NCBI RefSeq assembly: GCF_001310275.1
Contig: NZ_LGYZ01000009.1
Coordinates: 1 to 64,000 of the forward strand
Source: Nocardia arizonensis
Lineage (GTDB): Bacteria > Actinomycetota > Actinomycetes > Mycobacteriales > Mycobacteriaceae
Reading direction: 5' to 3'
DNA length: 64,000 nt
A program made the position numbers and the translations under genes. The notes below the pieces were generated by a model, which was not told where the DNA came from, did no database searches, and saw nothing but the letters and a program-made list of their open reading frames with translations. Shown here piece by piece: positions 18,381 through 28,316 of this stretch (position 1 is its first letter; every line of letters begins with the position of its first letter).

Positions 18381-18522
18381 CTCGGCCCGGTTGTGTGAAG
18401 ACACAGCACGGTCACGGCGATCGATGCGACGCGCCGGTTCCGTATCGAAATATCTCCGAGCTGGCGCGTGGGTTGGCGCGTGCGCCAGCTACACTCGTCG
18501 GCGGACCGTCAGCACGGTCAAT

Positions 18523-20142
18523 ATGCGGCATGTCACGATTTCGAGAAGGTTCGGAGTAGGCGCCATCGATACCGGTCAGTTGATCGCGGAGCATTACCGC
18601 CTGGTCGAGCGGATTGGTAGCGGCGGCACAGGCGTCGTCTGGCGTGCCGTCGACGAACGCCTGCAACGCTCGGTGGCGGTCAAGCAGATCCACATCCAGC
18701 CGAGCCTGCCGGAGGCCGAACGCGATGTCGTGCGCCAGCGCGCCATCCGCGAGGCACGCAACGCGGCCCGATTCCAGCATCCGAACGCCATCGTGGTCTT
18801 CGACATCACCGAACACGACGGCGATCCGTGTCTGGTGATGGAGTACATGAAGTCCAAGAGCCTGGCCGCGGTGCTCTCCGCGCAGGGCACGCTGCCCCTG
18901 ACGCAGGTCTCGCGCATCGGCGAACAGGTCGCCTCGGCGTTGATCGCGGCGCATAACGCGGGCATCGTGCACCGCGATGTCAAACCGGGCAATGTCCTGC
19001 TCGACGACGCGGGCACGGTCAAGATCACCGACTTCGGCATCTCGCGCGCCACCGGCGATGTGACCCTCACCGAAACCGGGCTGATCTGCGGCACCGCCGC
19101 TTACCTCGCTCCCGAGGTGGCCCGCGGCGCCGATCCCACGCCCGCCGCCGACGTGTTCGCGCTCGGCGCGACACTGTTCCACGCACTCGAAGGCGAACCG
19201 CCCTACGGTGCGAGCCCGAATCCGCTCGCGGTGCTCTACGCGGCGGCCAACGGTCAGGTGAGCGAACCGCGTAACGCGGGTCAGGCCACCGATTTCCTGT
19301 TGCAGCTGCTCAGTCCCGATCCCGAGGATCGCCCGACGATGCGGGCGGCGCGTGATCATCTCGCCGCCTTCGCCGATTCCGCCGCCGCGCCGGTGCCCGC
19401 CGGTTTCGTGCCCGCCAGTGAGGCATACGCGCGCAGACAGGTCGGTCCGCCCGAGGTCGCGACCCGCTCGCTGCGCGCCGCGCCCGCCGCGAGTCCGCAG
19501 CCCGCGCCGCAGCGCAACGGCCGCCCGATGCCGCCGCCCAACCGCAACGGGCACAACGACACCGCCGCGCATCCGCGCCCGAGGACCCAGCCGCGTGCGG
19601 GGGAGCCCGCGCGCTCCAAGGGCAAGCGCAACGCCATCCTGATCGGCGGAATCGTCGGCGCGTGCGTGGCCGTGGCGGCGCTGCTGATCGGCGCGCTGAA
19701 CCAGTCGGGGCCCGAAAAGCCGGGGCCGCAGGCGAGTCCGAGTTCGGTCACGGCGACGACCACCGGCGGCGCGCCGACGAGCTCGACCCCCGCGGCGCAG
19801 CTCGGCAAGACGCCGAGCGTCGGCTCGGTCGAATGGGGTCCGGCCGGTGAGCTGATCGTCGACTTCTACAGCAACCCGAGCGGTTCGTGGTCGCTGCTGA
19901 CCCCGGCCGCGCAGAAGGTGTACGGCAGCGAGCAGGCATTCCGCCAGTACTGGGGTTCGCGCACCATCGACACCTTCGCCGATATCAACGGCACCAATCG
20001 CGGCGCCTATACCGACGGCTCGGTCGACATGCGGCTGGCCCAGCTCACCGTGGACGGTCAGACCACCTCGATGGTGCTGCACGTCATCGGCAGCGGCGGC
20101 GGCAGATTGCAGATCGACAGCGACACCCGGCCCACCGCCTGA
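18523..20142 (+). CDS. Transmembrane serine/threonine protein kinase
   Basis: The 539-residue protein has an N-terminal Hanks-type kinase domain (GSGGTG loop about 32-37, Lys54 in VAVK, HRD 150-152, DFG 170-172, GTAAYLAPE), a Pro/Arg-rich linker at about 290-368, one membrane segment at about 371-391 and an extracellular domain of about 145 residues without PASTA repeats. The outside domain has the look of an NTF2-like sensor fold. ATG 18523 is used; a TACACT -10 box at 18490-18495 would give a 21-nt leader without a clear ribosome site. The neighbouring penicillin-binding-protein remnant suggests an old link with cell-wall control. Confidence 0.88.
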   Translation: MRHVTISRRFGVGAIDTGQLIAEHYRLVERIGSGGTGVVWRAVDERLQRSVAVKQIHIQPSLPEAERDVVRQRAIREARNAARFQHPNAIVVFDITEHDGDPCLVMEYMKSKSLAAVLSAQGTLPLTQVSRIGEQVASALIAAHNAGIVHRDVKPGNVLLDDAGTVKITDFGISRATGDVTLTETGLICGTAAYLAPEVARGADPTPAADVFALGATLFHALEGEPPYGASPNPLAVLYAAANGQVSEPRNAGQATDFLLQLLSPDPEDRPTMRAARDHLAAFADSAAAPVPAGFVPASEAYARRQVGPPEVATRSLRAAPAASPQPAPQRNGRPMPPPNRNGHNDTAAHPRPRTQPRAGEPARSKGKRNAILIGGIVGACVAVAALLIGALNQSGPEKPGPQASPSSVTATTTGGAPTSSTPAAQLGKTPSVGSVEWGPAGELIVDFYSNPSGSWSLLTPAAQKVYGSEQAFRQYWGSRTIDTFADINGTNRGAYTDGSVDMRLAQLTVDGQTTSMVLHVIGSGGGRLQIDSDTRPTA

Positions 20143-20143
20143 C

Positions 20144-20187
20144 GCGAACGGACACCGCGCGACGGTGAGGTCGCGATGTCCGCTCGC
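20144..20187. terminator. Hairpin between convergent kinase and terD genes
   Basis: Arms at 20144-20154 and 20177-20187 form an 11-bp stem with one G-U pair around a 22-nt loop. It probably acts as a bidirectional terminator. Confidence 0.4.
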
Positions 20188-20196
20188 GCGCCCTCG

Positions 20197-20778
20197 TCAG
20201 GCCATCGCGAACCGCAGCAGCGCCTGCTTGTCACCCTGCTTGATCTTGCCCTTGCGATTGAGCACCTCGAGTTGCCAGACCGCGCCGTTGCGGAAGGTGC
20301 GTGCCACCGCGTTGGCGTTCTCGTTGCCGAGCAGCGACGGCCAGATGTCGGCGACCTGCTGGGAGCTGCCGCCGGTGGCGTCGTAGACCTTGAACGAGAT
20401 GTTGTTCGCCTTGTCGAATGAGCTGCCCTTCTTGAACGCGGCGGCGACGAAGATGATCGCGTCGATACCCCCGGGCACGTCGGCGAAGCTGACCGTGACG
20501 GTCTCGTCGTCGCCGGAGGCCGCGCCGGTCTGTTCGTCACCTGAGTGCAGCACCGAGCCGTTGCCGAGCGGATCCAGCGAATCCAGACCTGCGAAACGCA
20601 CGGGTTCGGACCCCTGCATGAGGATGGCGATCAAGTCGAGATCGACTCCCTTCTTCCTGCGTGCCCACCCGAGCGCACCGCCGCTGGTCCCCGCCGAAGG
20701 ATCCCAGCTGACCCCGACAACCAGCCTGGTGATGCCCGCGAGATCCGCGGCGCCGTCTTCTTTCCTGAGCGTGATCAT
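20197..20778 (-). CDS. TerD-family protein
   Basis: The 193-residue protein shows the TerD fold: [56 protein letters not shown] with its Ca2+-coordinating acidic positions, and [12 protein letters not shown]. Family members bind calcium and are linked to tellurite, phage and general stress phenotypes. It stands alone, convergent with the kinase and divergent from hisH. Confidence 0.88.
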   Translation of the reverse strand: MITLRKEDGAADLAGITRLVVGVSWDPSAGTSGGALGWARRKKGVDLDLIAILMQGSEPVRFAGLDSLDPLGNGSVLHSGDEQTGAASGDDETVTVSFADVPGGIDAIIFVAAAFKKGSSFDKANNISFKVYDATGGSSQQVADIWPSLLGNENANAVARTFRNGAVWQLEVLNRKGKIKQGDKQALLRFAMA

Positions 20779-20978
20779 GGCAACAGACTACCGGCGAGGC
20801 CGAATTGCCGTGTGCGACACTGTTTTCGCTGGTCAGGGCGCAATACGCGGCGCGGTGGGAACGGAATTCGCCGAGTCGGAGCGGATTTCGAGTCGGGCCG
20901 GTCGGTTCGTCGGCCGTCCGTCGGACCGGACCATGGCATTCGGCGGGACCGGCCCGCAAAACCGCTGGTGCCGACCGA

Positions 20979-20984
20979 TAGGGT
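20979..20984 (+). promoter_or_regulatory. -10 box for leaderless hisH
   Basis: TAGGGT is followed by 7 nt and the GTG start of hisH, placing the transcription start at or next to the first codon. Confidence 0.55.
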
Positions 20985-20991
20985 GGAAATC

Positions 20992-21627
20992 GTGAGCACC
21001 ACATCCGTCGCCCTGCTCGACTACGGTTCCGGCAACTTGCATTCGGCCGAACGCGCGCTGGTCCGCGCGGGCGCCACCGTCGAAGTGACCGCCGATCCAC
21101 AGATCGCCCTGGCCGCCGACGGACTCGTGGTGCCCGGCGTCGGCGCCTTCGCCGCCTGCATGGCGGGACTGCGCGCGGTGCGCGGCGAACGCATCATCGG
21201 TCAGCGGCTCGCGGGTGGGCGTCCGGTGCTCGGCATCTGTGTCGGCATGCAGATCCTTTTCGAACGCGGCGTCGAATTCGGGGTGGAGACCGAAGGCTGC
21301 GCCGAATGGCCCGGCACCGTGGAACGCCTGTCCGCGCCGGTGCTGCCGCACATGGGGTGGAACACCGTATCCGCGCCCGCCGACAGCACACTGTTCGCGG
21401 GTCTGGATCGAGACACCCGGTTCTACTTCGTGCACTCCTACGCCGCCCAGACCTGGGATCTGCCGCCCAGCCAGCATTTCGCCAACCCGCGGCTCACCTG
21501 GGCCGAACACGGGGTGCCGTTCCTGGCCGCGGTGGAGAACGGCGCGCTCTCGGCCACCCAGTTCCACCCCGAGAAGTCCGGCGACGCGGGCGCGCAACTG
21601 CTGCGCAACTGGGTCACCTCGCTGTGA
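20992..21627 (+). CDS. hisH: Imidazole glycerol phosphate synthase, glutamine amidotransferase subunit
   Basis: The 211-residue subunit hydrolyses glutamine and passes ammonia to HisF. The catalytic triad is visible: Cys83 in GICVGMQ, His192 and Glu194 in FHPEKSG; the oxyanion-strand motif PGVGAF is also present. GTG 20992 is chosen on the N-terminus ([10 protein letters not shown]) and on the TAGGGT -10 box 7 nt upstream. hisD, hisC and hisB, which usually precede it in actinobacteria, are not here: the terD gene lies upstream on the other strand. Confidence 0.95.
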   Translation: MSTTSVALLDYGSGNLHSAERALVRAGATVEVTADPQIALAADGLVVPGVGAFAACMAGLRAVRGERIIGQRLAGGRPVLGICVGMQILFERGVEFGVETEGCAEWPGTVERLSAPVLPHMGWNTVSAPADSTLFAGLDRDTRFYFVHSYAAQTWDLPPSQHFANPRLTWAEHGVPFLAAVENGALSATQFHPEKSGDAGAQLLRNWVTSL

Positions 21628-21701
21628 CCGGTGACGCGGCCCGCTCGGGTGAGCTGTCGCATCGGCGCAGGCCCGGGGCTCGAATGCGCGGCGTGAGCCA
21701 T

Positions 21702-21707
21702 TAAGCT
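21702..21707 (+). promoter_or_regulatory. -10 box for leaderless priA
   Basis: TAAGCT is followed by exactly 7 nt and the GTG of priA at 21715, so priA may have its own leaderless transcript besides read-through from hisH. Confidence 0.5.
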
Positions 21708-21714
21708 CCTGTGA

Positions 21715-22446
21715 GTGAGTCTTGTGCTGTTGCCTGCCGTCGATGTCGCCAATGGTGAGGCCGTGCGTCTCGTACAGGGAGAGGCCGGTAGCGAAACCAG
21801 CTACGGCTCGCCCCGCGAGGCGGCGCTGGCCTGGCAGGAGGCGGGTGCGGAGTGGGTGCATCTGGTCGATCTCGACGCCGCCTTCGGGCGCGGGTCCAAT
21901 CGTGAGCTGCTGGCCGAGGTGGTCGGCGAACTCGACGTCAAGGTCGAACTGTCCGGCGGCATCCGTGACGACGACTCGCTGCGCGCCGCTCTGGCCACCG
22001 GCTGCGCCCGGGTGAATCTGGGTACCGCCGCGCTGGAGGACCCGGTGTGGTGCGCCAAGGCCATCGCCGAACACGGCGACCGCGTCGCGGTGGGACTCGA
22101 CGTGCGGATAGTCGACGGCGAGCATCGGTTGCGTGGGCGCGGCTGGGTCAGCGACGGCGGCGATCTGTGGGAGGTGCTCGAACGGCTCGAGCGCGACGGC
22201 TGTTCGCGCTACGTGGTCACCGACGTCACCAAGGACGGCACCCTGACCGGCCCCAATCTGGAACTGCTCCGCGATGTGTGCGCCGCCACCGACGCGCCGG
22301 TCATCGCCTCCGGCGGTGTGTCCACGGTGCGGGATCTGGTGGCAATCGCCGGACTCGTCCCCGCCGGGGTAGAGGGCTCGATCGTGGGCAAGGCGCTCTA
22401 CGCGGGCCGGTTCACCCTGCCCGAAGCACTGGCGGCGGTGCGCTGA
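21715..22446 (+). CDS. priA: Bifunctional HisA/TrpF phosphoribosyl isomerase
   Basis: The 243-residue (beta/alpha)8 enzyme isomerises ProFAR in histidine synthesis and, in actinobacteria, also phosphoribosyl anthranilate in tryptophan synthesis. The N-terminal Asp of [19 protein letters not shown], the SGGIRDD phosphate motif and [14 protein letters not shown] match PriA. No trpF is present in the trp cluster at 25-30.4 kb, which supports the dual role. The gene follows hisH by 87 nt. Confidence 0.94.
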   Translation: MSLVLLPAVDVANGEAVRLVQGEAGSETSYGSPREAALAWQEAGAEWVHLVDLDAAFGRGSNRELLAEVVGELDVKVELSGGIRDDDSLRAALATGCARVNLGTAALEDPVWCAKAIAEHGDRVAVGLDVRIVDGEHRLRGRGWVSDGGDLWEVLERLERDGCSRYVVTDVTKDGTLTGPNLELLRDVCAATDAPVIASGGVSTVRDLVAIAGLVPAGVEGSIVGKALYAGRFTLPEALAAVR

Positions 22447-22453
22447 ATCGACG

Positions 22454-22636
22454 ATGGCCGCCGACCCGATCGCCGAACTCCCGGCCTTGCTCGCCGCCGC
22501 GCACGCCGTGCTCGATGACGCCGCGCCGCGTTTCGTCCAAGGCGTCGGCGGGCCGAGCGCGGTGATCAAGGGGCGCAACGACTTCGCAGTATCGGCGCGG
22601 TCGGCACGGCCTGATCTACTACCGAATGAAGGGTGA
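22454..22636 (+). pseudogene. Remnant of inositol-monophosphatase-like gene (impA)
   Basis: A 60-codon ORF between priA and hisF aligns only with the first ~45 residues of the inositol monophosphatase family: AHAVLDDAAPRF, then [11 protein letters not shown], where intact proteins continue N-D-F-A-T-E-V-D-L. Here the frame ends after 14 unrelated residues and none of the metal-binding motifs (EE, DPIDGT, WDxAA) exists. Mycobacteria carry full-length impA at exactly this position, so I read this as the stump of an internally deleted gene. Residual translation could still serve to couple priA to hisF. Confidence 0.65.
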
Positions 22637-22640
22637 GGCA

Positions 22641-23414
22641 ATGACGTTGGCGGTACGGGTGATTCCGTGTCTGGACGTGGACGCGGGCCGGGTGGTCAAG
22701 GGCGTCAATTTCGAGAATCTGCGTGACGCGGGCGATCCGGTGGAACTGGCGGCCCTCTACGACGCTCAGGGCGCCGACGAACTGACCTTTCTGGACGTGA
22801 CCGCGTCCACCGGCGATCGCGGCACCATGATCGATGTCGTCACGCGCACCGCCGAGCAGATTTTCATCCCGCTCACCGTTGGCGGCGGGGTGCGCACCGT
22901 CGAGGACGTGGACCGGCTGTTGCGCGCGGGCGCGGACAAGGTCTCGGTGAATACCGCCGCCATCGCCCGCCCCGAGGTGCTACGGGAGATGAGCGAACGA
23001 TTCGGTTCGCAGTGCATCGTGCTGTCGGTGGACGCGCGCACCGTGCCCGACGGGCAGCCCGACACCGCCTCCGGCTGGGAGGTCACCACCCACGGCGGCA
23101 AGCGCGGCACCGGCATCGACGCCGTGGAGTGGGCGGTGCGCGGCGCGGAACTCGGTGTCGGCGAGATCCTGCTGAACTCCATGGACGCCGACGGCACCAA
23201 GACCGGATTCGACCTGCCGATGATCCGCGCGGTGCGCGCCGCGGTGTCCGTTCCGGTCGTCGCCAGCGGCGGCGCGGGCGCGGTGGACGATTTCGCGCCC
23301 GCCGTGCACGCGGGAGCCGACGCGGTGCTTGCCGCCAGCGTCTTCCATTTCGGCGAACTCACCATCGGCGAGGTCAAGGAGTCGCTGCGCCGGGAGAAGA
23401 TCGTCGTGCGCTGA
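22641..23414 (+). CDS. hisF: Imidazole glycerol phosphate synthase, cyclase subunit
   Basis: The 257-residue barrel forms IGP and AICAR with ammonia from HisH. The catalytic Asp residues lie in [17 protein letters not shown] and [23 protein letters not shown] and SGGAGAVDD bind phosphate. ATG 22641 follows a GGGTGAGG ribosome site that lies inside the end of the impA remnant. It is 4 nt downstream of that stop and 34 nt before hisI. Confidence 0.96.
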   Translation: MTLAVRVIPCLDVDAGRVVKGVNFENLRDAGDPVELAALYDAQGADELTFLDVTASTGDRGTMIDVVTRTAEQIFIPLTVGGGVRTVEDVDRLLRAGADKVSVNTAAIARPEVLREMSERFGSQCIVLSVDARTVPDGQPDTASGWEVTTHGGKRGTGIDAVEWAVRGAELGVGEILLNSMDADGTKTGFDLPMIRAVRAAVSVPVVASGGAGAVDDFAPAVHAGADAVLAASVFHFGELTIGEVKESLRREKIVVR

Positions 23415-23448
23415 CGGGCGCCGATTCCGCGCTTGTTATAACGGTGAT

Positions 23449-23796
23449 ATGACATTGGATCCCGCCATCGCCGCCCGGCTCAAGCGCAACGACGCGGGCC
23501 TGGTCGCCGCGGTCGCCCAGGAGCGCGGCACCGGTGACGTGCTGATGGTCGCGTGGATGGACGACGAGGCGCTCGCGCGCACGCTCGACACCCGAAAGGC
23601 GACCTACTTCTCGCGCTCGCGCGGTGCGTACTGGGTGAAGGGTGAGACCTCGGGACATACCCAGTACGTGCACGAGGTGCGTCTGGACTGCGACGGCGAC
23701 ACCGTGTTGCTGGTGGTGGATCAGGAGGGGGCGGCCTGCCATACGGGCGCGCACACCTGCTTCGACGCCGATCGGTTGCTGGGCGAACCGGCCTGA
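23449..23796 (+). CDS. hisI: Phosphoribosyl-AMP cyclohydrolase
   Basis: The 115-residue Zn/Mg enzyme opens the adenine ring of PR-AMP in histidine synthesis. Typical motifs include [47 protein letters not shown] and the metal-binding [10 protein letters not shown]. It is the monofunctional form without HisE. A TATAAC sequence (23437-23442) lies 6 nt before the ATG, so an additional leaderless transcript is possible. Confidence 0.95.
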   Translation: MTLDPAIAARLKRNDAGLVAAVAQERGTGDVLMVAWMDDEALARTLDTRKATYFSRSRGAYWVKGETSGHTQYVHEVRLDCDGDTVLLVVDQEGAACHTGAHTCFDADRLLGEPA

Positions 23797-23809
23797 CTCG
23801 CGGCGGTCG

Positions 23810-24286
23810 TCAGCCGCGGGGCGATTCGGGCTGGGCGAGGATTTCGGTGAGCCGGGTTGCGAGGGTATCGCTCAGTTCGGCCAGCCGCACGGTTTCGTCG
23901 GGGCCGAGGCCGTCGAAGACCAGTCGGCGCACCGCGTTCAGATAGCCGGGCGCGGCCTCGACGACCTTCAGATAGCCGTCGTCGGTGAGCACCGCGTGCA
24001 CGCCGCGGCGGCCCTCGGTGACCGACCGCTGTGCCAACCCGAGCCGCTCCAATTTGGAGACCACGTGCGACAGCCGCGATAGCGATGCGTTTGCTTTGTG
24101 GGCTAGATCACTCATTTGTAATCGATGACCCGGTTCTTCCGAGAGCAAGGTCAACACCCAGTATTCGAAATGCGTCACCCCGGATTCGCGCTGGAGTTGG
24201 GTGTCGAGCGCACTGGGTAGCCGAGTCATCAGCGCCACGATCGAGCGCCATGCTCGCTGTTCGACGGGGTCGAGCCACTTCGTCAC
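23810..24286 (-). CDS. MarR-family transcriptional regulator
   Basis: The 158-residue protein has the MarR winged helix: HFEYWVLTLLSEEPGHRLQMSDLAHKANASLSRLSHVVSKLERLGLAQRS, then the wing EGRRGVHAVLTDDGY. GTG 24286 is selected because AAGAAGG lies 7 nt upstream; a longer frame upstream has no ribosome site. It is the distal minus-strand gene behind the peroxiredoxin (251-nt gap) and converges on hisI with 13 nt between stops. Target genes and ligand are unknown. Confidence 0.85.
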   Translation of the reverse strand: MTKWLDPVEQRAWRSIVALMTRLPSALDTQLQRESGVTHFEYWVLTLLSEEPGHRLQMSDLAHKANASLSRLSHVVSKLERLGLAQRSVTEGRRGVHAVLTDDGYLKVVEAAPGYLNAVRRLVFDGLGPDETVRLAELSDTLATRLTEILAQPESPRG

Positions 24287-24537
24287 TACATGCCTTCTTT
24301 CGAGCCAAGTGACGTGGGTCAGCGAATTCACAGTCACCCGCGAAGACGAGTTTGCCACGACTTCGCTCGACCGTCATGGAGTTGCCATATGTCGTGAGTT
24401 CATTCACATGGCCGCCCCGGCGGCGACGTGTTCGCGGTGATCCAGGCGGCGCGTTCAGCGGTTTTGCGCCACCGGTTCGGCGTCCGACCGGACCGGCCCG
24501 CCGGATCTCCCGGGAGGGGCCGCGTGGCTTGTTCGCG

Positions 24538-24999
24538 CTATTTCGCGCGCTCGCGCAGGAAGGCGAGCGCCTCGTCGGCGTGCACGTTCGCGCGCAGTTC
24601 GCCGGTGATCACCGTGAGGATCGTGCGGTCGGTGTCGATGACGAAGGTGTGGCGCTTGACCGGCGCGAGCTTGCCGAGCAGACCGCGCTTGACGCCGAAT
24701 TTCGCGGCGACCGCGCCGCCGACATCCGACAGCAGCGGATAGCCGAGTCCCTGTGCGGCGGCGAAACCCGCCTGGGTATCGACCGCGTCGGTGGAGATGC
24801 CGGCGCAGCTCGCGCCCACCTTCTCGAATTCGGCGGACAGATCCCGGAAGTGGCACACCTCGGCGGTGCACACCGGGGTGTTGGCGGCCGGGTAGAAAAA
24901 CAACACCAGGGGACCGTCGGCCAGCAGGCCGTCGAGCGAGCGGGAGGTCCCGGACTGATCGGGGAGCTCGAATTGCGGAGCGAGCCGGCCTGTCTGCAT
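24538..24999 (-). CDS. bcpB: Peroxiredoxin, Bcp/PrxQ type
   Basis: The 153-residue thiol peroxidase has peroxidatic Cys44 and resolving Cys49 ([13 protein letters not shown]), the C-x4-C spacing of alpha-type PrxQ enzymes, in place of the more usual TPGCT motif. It should reduce hydroperoxides using thioredoxin. The same gene, in the same orientation between hisI and trpE, is bcpB in M. tuberculosis (Rv1608c, from memory), which supports orthology. It is divergent from trpE with 78 nt between starts. Confidence 0.88.
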   Translation of the reverse strand: MQTGRLAPQFELPDQSGTSRSLDGLLADGPLVLFFYPAANTPVCTAEVCHFRDLSAEFEKVGASCAGISTDAVDTQAGFAAAQGLGYPLLSDVGGAVAAKFGVKRGLLGKLAPVKRHTFVIDTDRTILTVITGELRANVHADEALAFLRERAK

Positions 25000-25077
25000 A
25001 CCTGGACCCTACCGGTCGGCACGGAAAGGTCCAGGGCCGAGGAATCGGTTCCGCGCGGCCCTGGGATGATGGAAGCC

Positions 25078-26634
25078 ATGTCTGGCCCTTCGATCCCCGC
25101 AACCACGACCCGCGAACAATTCCACGCACTCGCCGCGGAACACCGGGTCGTTCCGGTGACGCGGAAGGTGTTGGCGGACTCGGAGACTCCGCTGTCGGCG
25201 TACCGCAAACTCGGTGCCGACCGCGCGGGCACCTTCCTGTTCGAATCCGCGGAAAACGGGCGCTCCTGGTCGCGCTGGTCGTTCATCGGCGCGGGCAGCC
25301 CCTCGGCGCTGACCGTCGTCGACGGCGAGGCGGCCTGGCTCGGCGCTACCCCGGCCGACGCCCCGTCGGGGGGTGACCCCCTGGTCGCGCTGCGCGAGAC
25401 CCTCGAACTGCTGCGCACCGAACGGCTGCCCGGTCTGCCGCCGCTGACCGGCGGCATGGTCGGCTATCTCGGCTACGACGCCGTGCGCCGCATCGAACGC
25501 CTGCCCGCGCTGGCCGCCGACGATCTGCGGTTGCCGGAGATGGTGCTGATGCTGGCCACCGACCTGGCCGCCTTCGACCATCACGAGGGCGCGATAACCC
25601 TCATCGCCAATGCGGTGAACTGGAACGGCACCACCGAACGGGTCGACGAGGCATACGACGACGCCGTGGCCCGCCTCGATCGCATGACCGAGGCGCTGGC
25701 CGCGCCCGCGCCGTCCACGGTGTCGGTGTTCGACCGCCCCGAACCGGACTTCCGGCGCGCCCGCACCTCCGAGGAATTCGGCGCGGGTGTGCGCAGGCTG
25801 GTCAAGGAGATCGAGGCGGGCGAGGCGTTCCAGGTGGTGCTCTCGCAGCGTTTCGAGATGGACTACGACGGTTCGCCGGTCGATCTGTACCGCATGTTGC
25901 GCGCCTCGAATCCGAGCCCGTACATGTACCTGATCCACATTCCCGACGGAGAGGGCGCGACCGCCTTCTCCATCGTCGGGTCCAGTCCGGAAGCGCTGGT
26001 GACCGTCAAGGACGGCGTCGCCACGACCCATCCCATCGCGGGCACCCGGTGGCGCGGGGCGAGCGAGGAGGACGACCTGCTGTTGGAGAAGGGGCTGCTG
26101 GCCGACGAGAAGGAGAACGCCGAACACCTCATGCTGGTCGACCTCGGCCGCAACGATCTCGGGCGGGTCTGCGAACCGGGCACCGTGCGGGTCACCGAGT
26201 ACCGCCACATCGAGCGCTACAGCCACGTCATGCACCTGGTCTCGACCGTCTCCGGGCGGCTGGCCCCCGGCCGCGTCGCCTTGGACGCGGTGAACGCCTG
26301 CTTCCCGGCGGGCACTCTGTCCGGTGCGCCGAAGGTGCGCGCGATGGAACTGATCGAGGAGTTGGAGCCGACGCGGCGCGGCGTCTACGGCGGCGTGGTC
26401 GGCTATCTGGATTTCGCGGGCGACGCCGATACCGCCATCGCCATCCGCACCGCCCTGCTCAAGAACGGCACCGCCTACGTGCAGGCGGGCGCGGGCGTGG
26501 TCGCCGACTCCGATCCCGACTACGAGGACGTCGAATCCCGCAACAAGGCGATGGCGGTGCTCAAGGCCGTCGCTGCCGCGAAGACGATGCGCGCCTACGG
26601 CGCCGATCCGGCCCGAGCGGACGAGTCGCGATGA
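25078..26634 (+). CDS. trpE: Anthranilate synthase component I
   Basis: The 518-residue enzyme makes anthranilate from chorismate. It contains the N-terminal Trp-binding region ([17 protein letters not shown]) and the chorismate-utilising core ([77 protein letters not shown]). ATG 25078 is used because alignment with mycobacterial TrpE ends there and GGAAG lies just upstream; ATG 25066 is possible. The LxxxS motif supports feedback inhibition by Trp. No leader peptide was found ahead of it. Confidence 0.95.
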   Translation: MSGPSIPATTTREQFHALAAEHRVVPVTRKVLADSETPLSAYRKLGADRAGTFLFESAENGRSWSRWSFIGAGSPSALTVVDGEAAWLGATPADAPSGGDPLVALRETLELLRTERLPGLPPLTGGMVGYLGYDAVRRIERLPALAADDLRLPEMVLMLATDLAAFDHHEGAITLIANAVNWNGTTERVDEAYDDAVARLDRMTEALAAPAPSTVSVFDRPEPDFRRARTSEEFGAGVRRLVKEIEAGEAFQVVLSQRFEMDYDGSPVDLYRMLRASNPSPYMYLIHIPDGEGATAFSIVGSSPEALVTVKDGVATTHPIAGTRWRGASEEDDLLLEKGLLADEKENAEHLMLVDLGRNDLGRVCEPGTVRVTEYRHIERYSHVMHLVSTVSGRLAPGRVALDAVNACFPAGTLSGAPKVRAMELIEELEPTRRGVYGGVVGYLDFAGDADTAIAIRTALLKNGTAYVQAGAGVVADSDPDYEDVESRNKAMAVLKAVAAAKTMRAYGADPARADESR

Positions 26635-27359
26635 CCGGAGCCGAGTCCGAATCCGTCGCGGTCGACCCTGCGTCGCCGCCGCGCAAGTACCCGGTAGGCG
26701 CGATCGTGCTGCTGGCCATGGCCGCCGCGGCCATGTGGGGCGCGTCGCGGCTGACCTGGGTCACCGTCAGCTCCACCGACGGTCTCACCGAACCGCGCAC
26801 CGACGAACTGAACGGCGGCACCTGGTTCGGCGCCCTCACCCCGCTGGCCCTGGTCCTGCTCGCGGGCATCGCGGCGGTGCTCGCCACCCGCGGATGGCTG
26901 CGCCGCGTGGTCGGTGTGCTGATCGGATTGGTCGCCGCCGTGACCGCGGTGCCCGCCTTCGCCCTGGTGACCGGATCGGGCGCGACCGAGCGCCGCGCCG
27001 CGACCCTGGCCGAGCTGCCCGGCCGCGCCACCGTCACCGAGGTGCTCACCGCACCGTTCCCGGCCTGGCTCACCCTCGCCGCCGCGATCGCCACGTTCGT
27101 CGCGGCGGTCATGTTGACCCGAATGCCGGAGCAGACGGCGCGGTTGTCGGGGAAATACGACAACCCGGTCTTCCGCCGGGCCGCGGCCACCGAAGAGGTC
27201 GGCAGACGGCAGCGCGGCGACGAGACGGGCGGTGACCTGAGCGAACGTGTGCTCTGGGACGCACTCGACGCGGGCGCCGACCCCACCGAGGACGCCGCCG
27301 ACCGGGATGCGGGCGCCGAGGATTCGGGGAGGTCGAGGCGGGGTGGGAATGCTTCGTGA
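26631..27359 (+). CDS. Trp operon-associated membrane protein (TIGR02234 family)
   Basis: The 242-residue protein has four hydrophobic segments in its first ~165 residues and an acidic, charged tail. It starts inside the trpE stop (ATGA), and a protein of this kind lies between trpE and trpC throughout mycolata, where it is known only as a Trp-operon-linked membrane protein. Involvement in Trp transport or enzyme tethering is speculation based on linkage. Confidence 0.87.
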   Translation: MTGAESESVAVDPASPPRKYPVGAIVLLAMAAAAMWGASRLTWVTVSSTDGLTEPRTDELNGGTWFGALTPLALVLLAGIAAVLATRGWLRRVVGVLIGLVAAVTAVPAFALVTGSGATERRAATLAELPGRATVTEVLTAPFPAWLTLAAAIATFVAAVMLTRMPEQTARLSGKYDNPVFRRAAATEEVGRRQRGDETGGDLSERVLWDALDAGADPTEDAADRDAGAEDSGRSRRGGNAS

Positions 27360-27414
27360 CGGGATCGGGCGGACACGGTACAACCCCGGCGGGATCGGGA
27401 AAGCGCACGCCATT

Positions 27415-27497
27415 TATTCTTTGTCAGCATCGGTGAGACAGCGCCTGGGGGGATTCTCAGGCAGCAAGTCCGTCTCCCCAGAAAGGATTCGAGCCAG
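27415..27497 (+). promoter_or_regulatory. Probable internal trpC promoter and 5' leader
   Basis: A good -10 box TATTCT (27415-27420) without a matching -35 precedes a ~70-nt leader before trpC. The leader can fold ctgggg onto ccccag around a 20-nt loop, and a GAAAGGA ribosome site lies 10 nt before the ATG. No Trp-rich leader peptide is present. Confidence 0.45.
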
Positions 27498-28316
27498 ATG
27501 ACGGTACTCGACTCGATTCTCGACGGGGTCCGCGCGGATGTGGCCGCACGTGAAGCCGTCCTGGATTTCCAGGCGGTCAAGGCCGCCGCGACCCGGGCTC
27601 CCGCGCCGCTGGACGCGCGGGCGGCCCTTCTCGAGGACGGCATCGGCGTCATCGCCGAGGTCAAGCGGGCGAGTCCGTCCAAGGGCGCGCTGGCCGACAT
27701 TCCCGACCCGGCCAGTCTGGCCAAAGCCTACGAGGACGGCGGCGCGCGCATCATCAGCGTGCTGACCGAGGGACGCCGTTTCGGCGGCTCGCTCGAGGAT
27801 CTGGACGCCGTGCGCGCCACGGTGAACATTCCGATCCTGCGCAAGGACTTCGTCATCGGCCCCTACCAGATCCACGAGGCCCGCGCCCACGGCGCCGACG
27901 TGATCCTGCTGATCGTGGCCGCGCTGGCACAGGACGTGCTCTCCGCGCTCATCGACCGCACCGAATCGCTCGGCATGACCGCACTGGTCGAGGTCCACAC
28001 CGAGGAGGAGGCCGACCGGGCGCTGGAGGCGGGCGCCTCGGTGATCGGCGTCAACGCGCGCAACCTCAAGACGCTCGAGGTCGATCGCGACGTATTCGCC
28101 CGCATCGCCCCCGGCCTGCCCACCGAGGTCATCCGCATCGCCGAATCCGGTGTGCGCGGCACCGCCGACCTGCTCGCCTACGCGGGCGCGGGCGCGGACG
28201 CGGTCCTGGTCGGCGAGGGTCTGGTGACCAGCGGCGACCCGCGCGCGGCCGTGCTGCAACTGGTCACCGCGGGCACCCACCCGTCCTGCCCGAAGCCCGC
28301 GCGGCGGGGACGGTGA
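27498..28316 (+). CDS. trpC: Indole-3-glycerol phosphate synthase
   Basis: The 272-residue barrel enzyme closes the indole ring from CdRP. The motifs [13 protein letters not shown] (catalytic Lys), [40 protein letters not shown] and IAESGVRG are all present, giving a full-length enzyme. It begins a trpC-trpB-trpA block with 1- to 4-nt overlaps and may have its own promoter at 27415. Confidence 0.96.
   Translation: MTVLDSILDGVRADVAAREAVLDFQAVKAAATRAPAPLDARAALLEDGIGVIAEVKRASPSKGALADIPDPASLAKAYEDGGARIISVLTEGRRFGGSLEDLDAVRATVNIPILRKDFVIGPYQIHEARAHGADVILLIVAALAQDVLSALIDRTESLGMTALVEVHTEEEADRALEAGASVIGVNARNLKTLEVDRDVFARIAPGLPTEVIRIAESGVRGTADLLAYAGAGADAVLVGEGLVTSGDPRAAVLQLVTAGTHPSCPKPARRGR

Noticed and set aside
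27360..27497. Tryptophan leader-peptide attenuator upstream of trpC
   Set aside because: No short ORF with consecutive Trp codons exists in any frame; only a promoter and hairpin can be supported.
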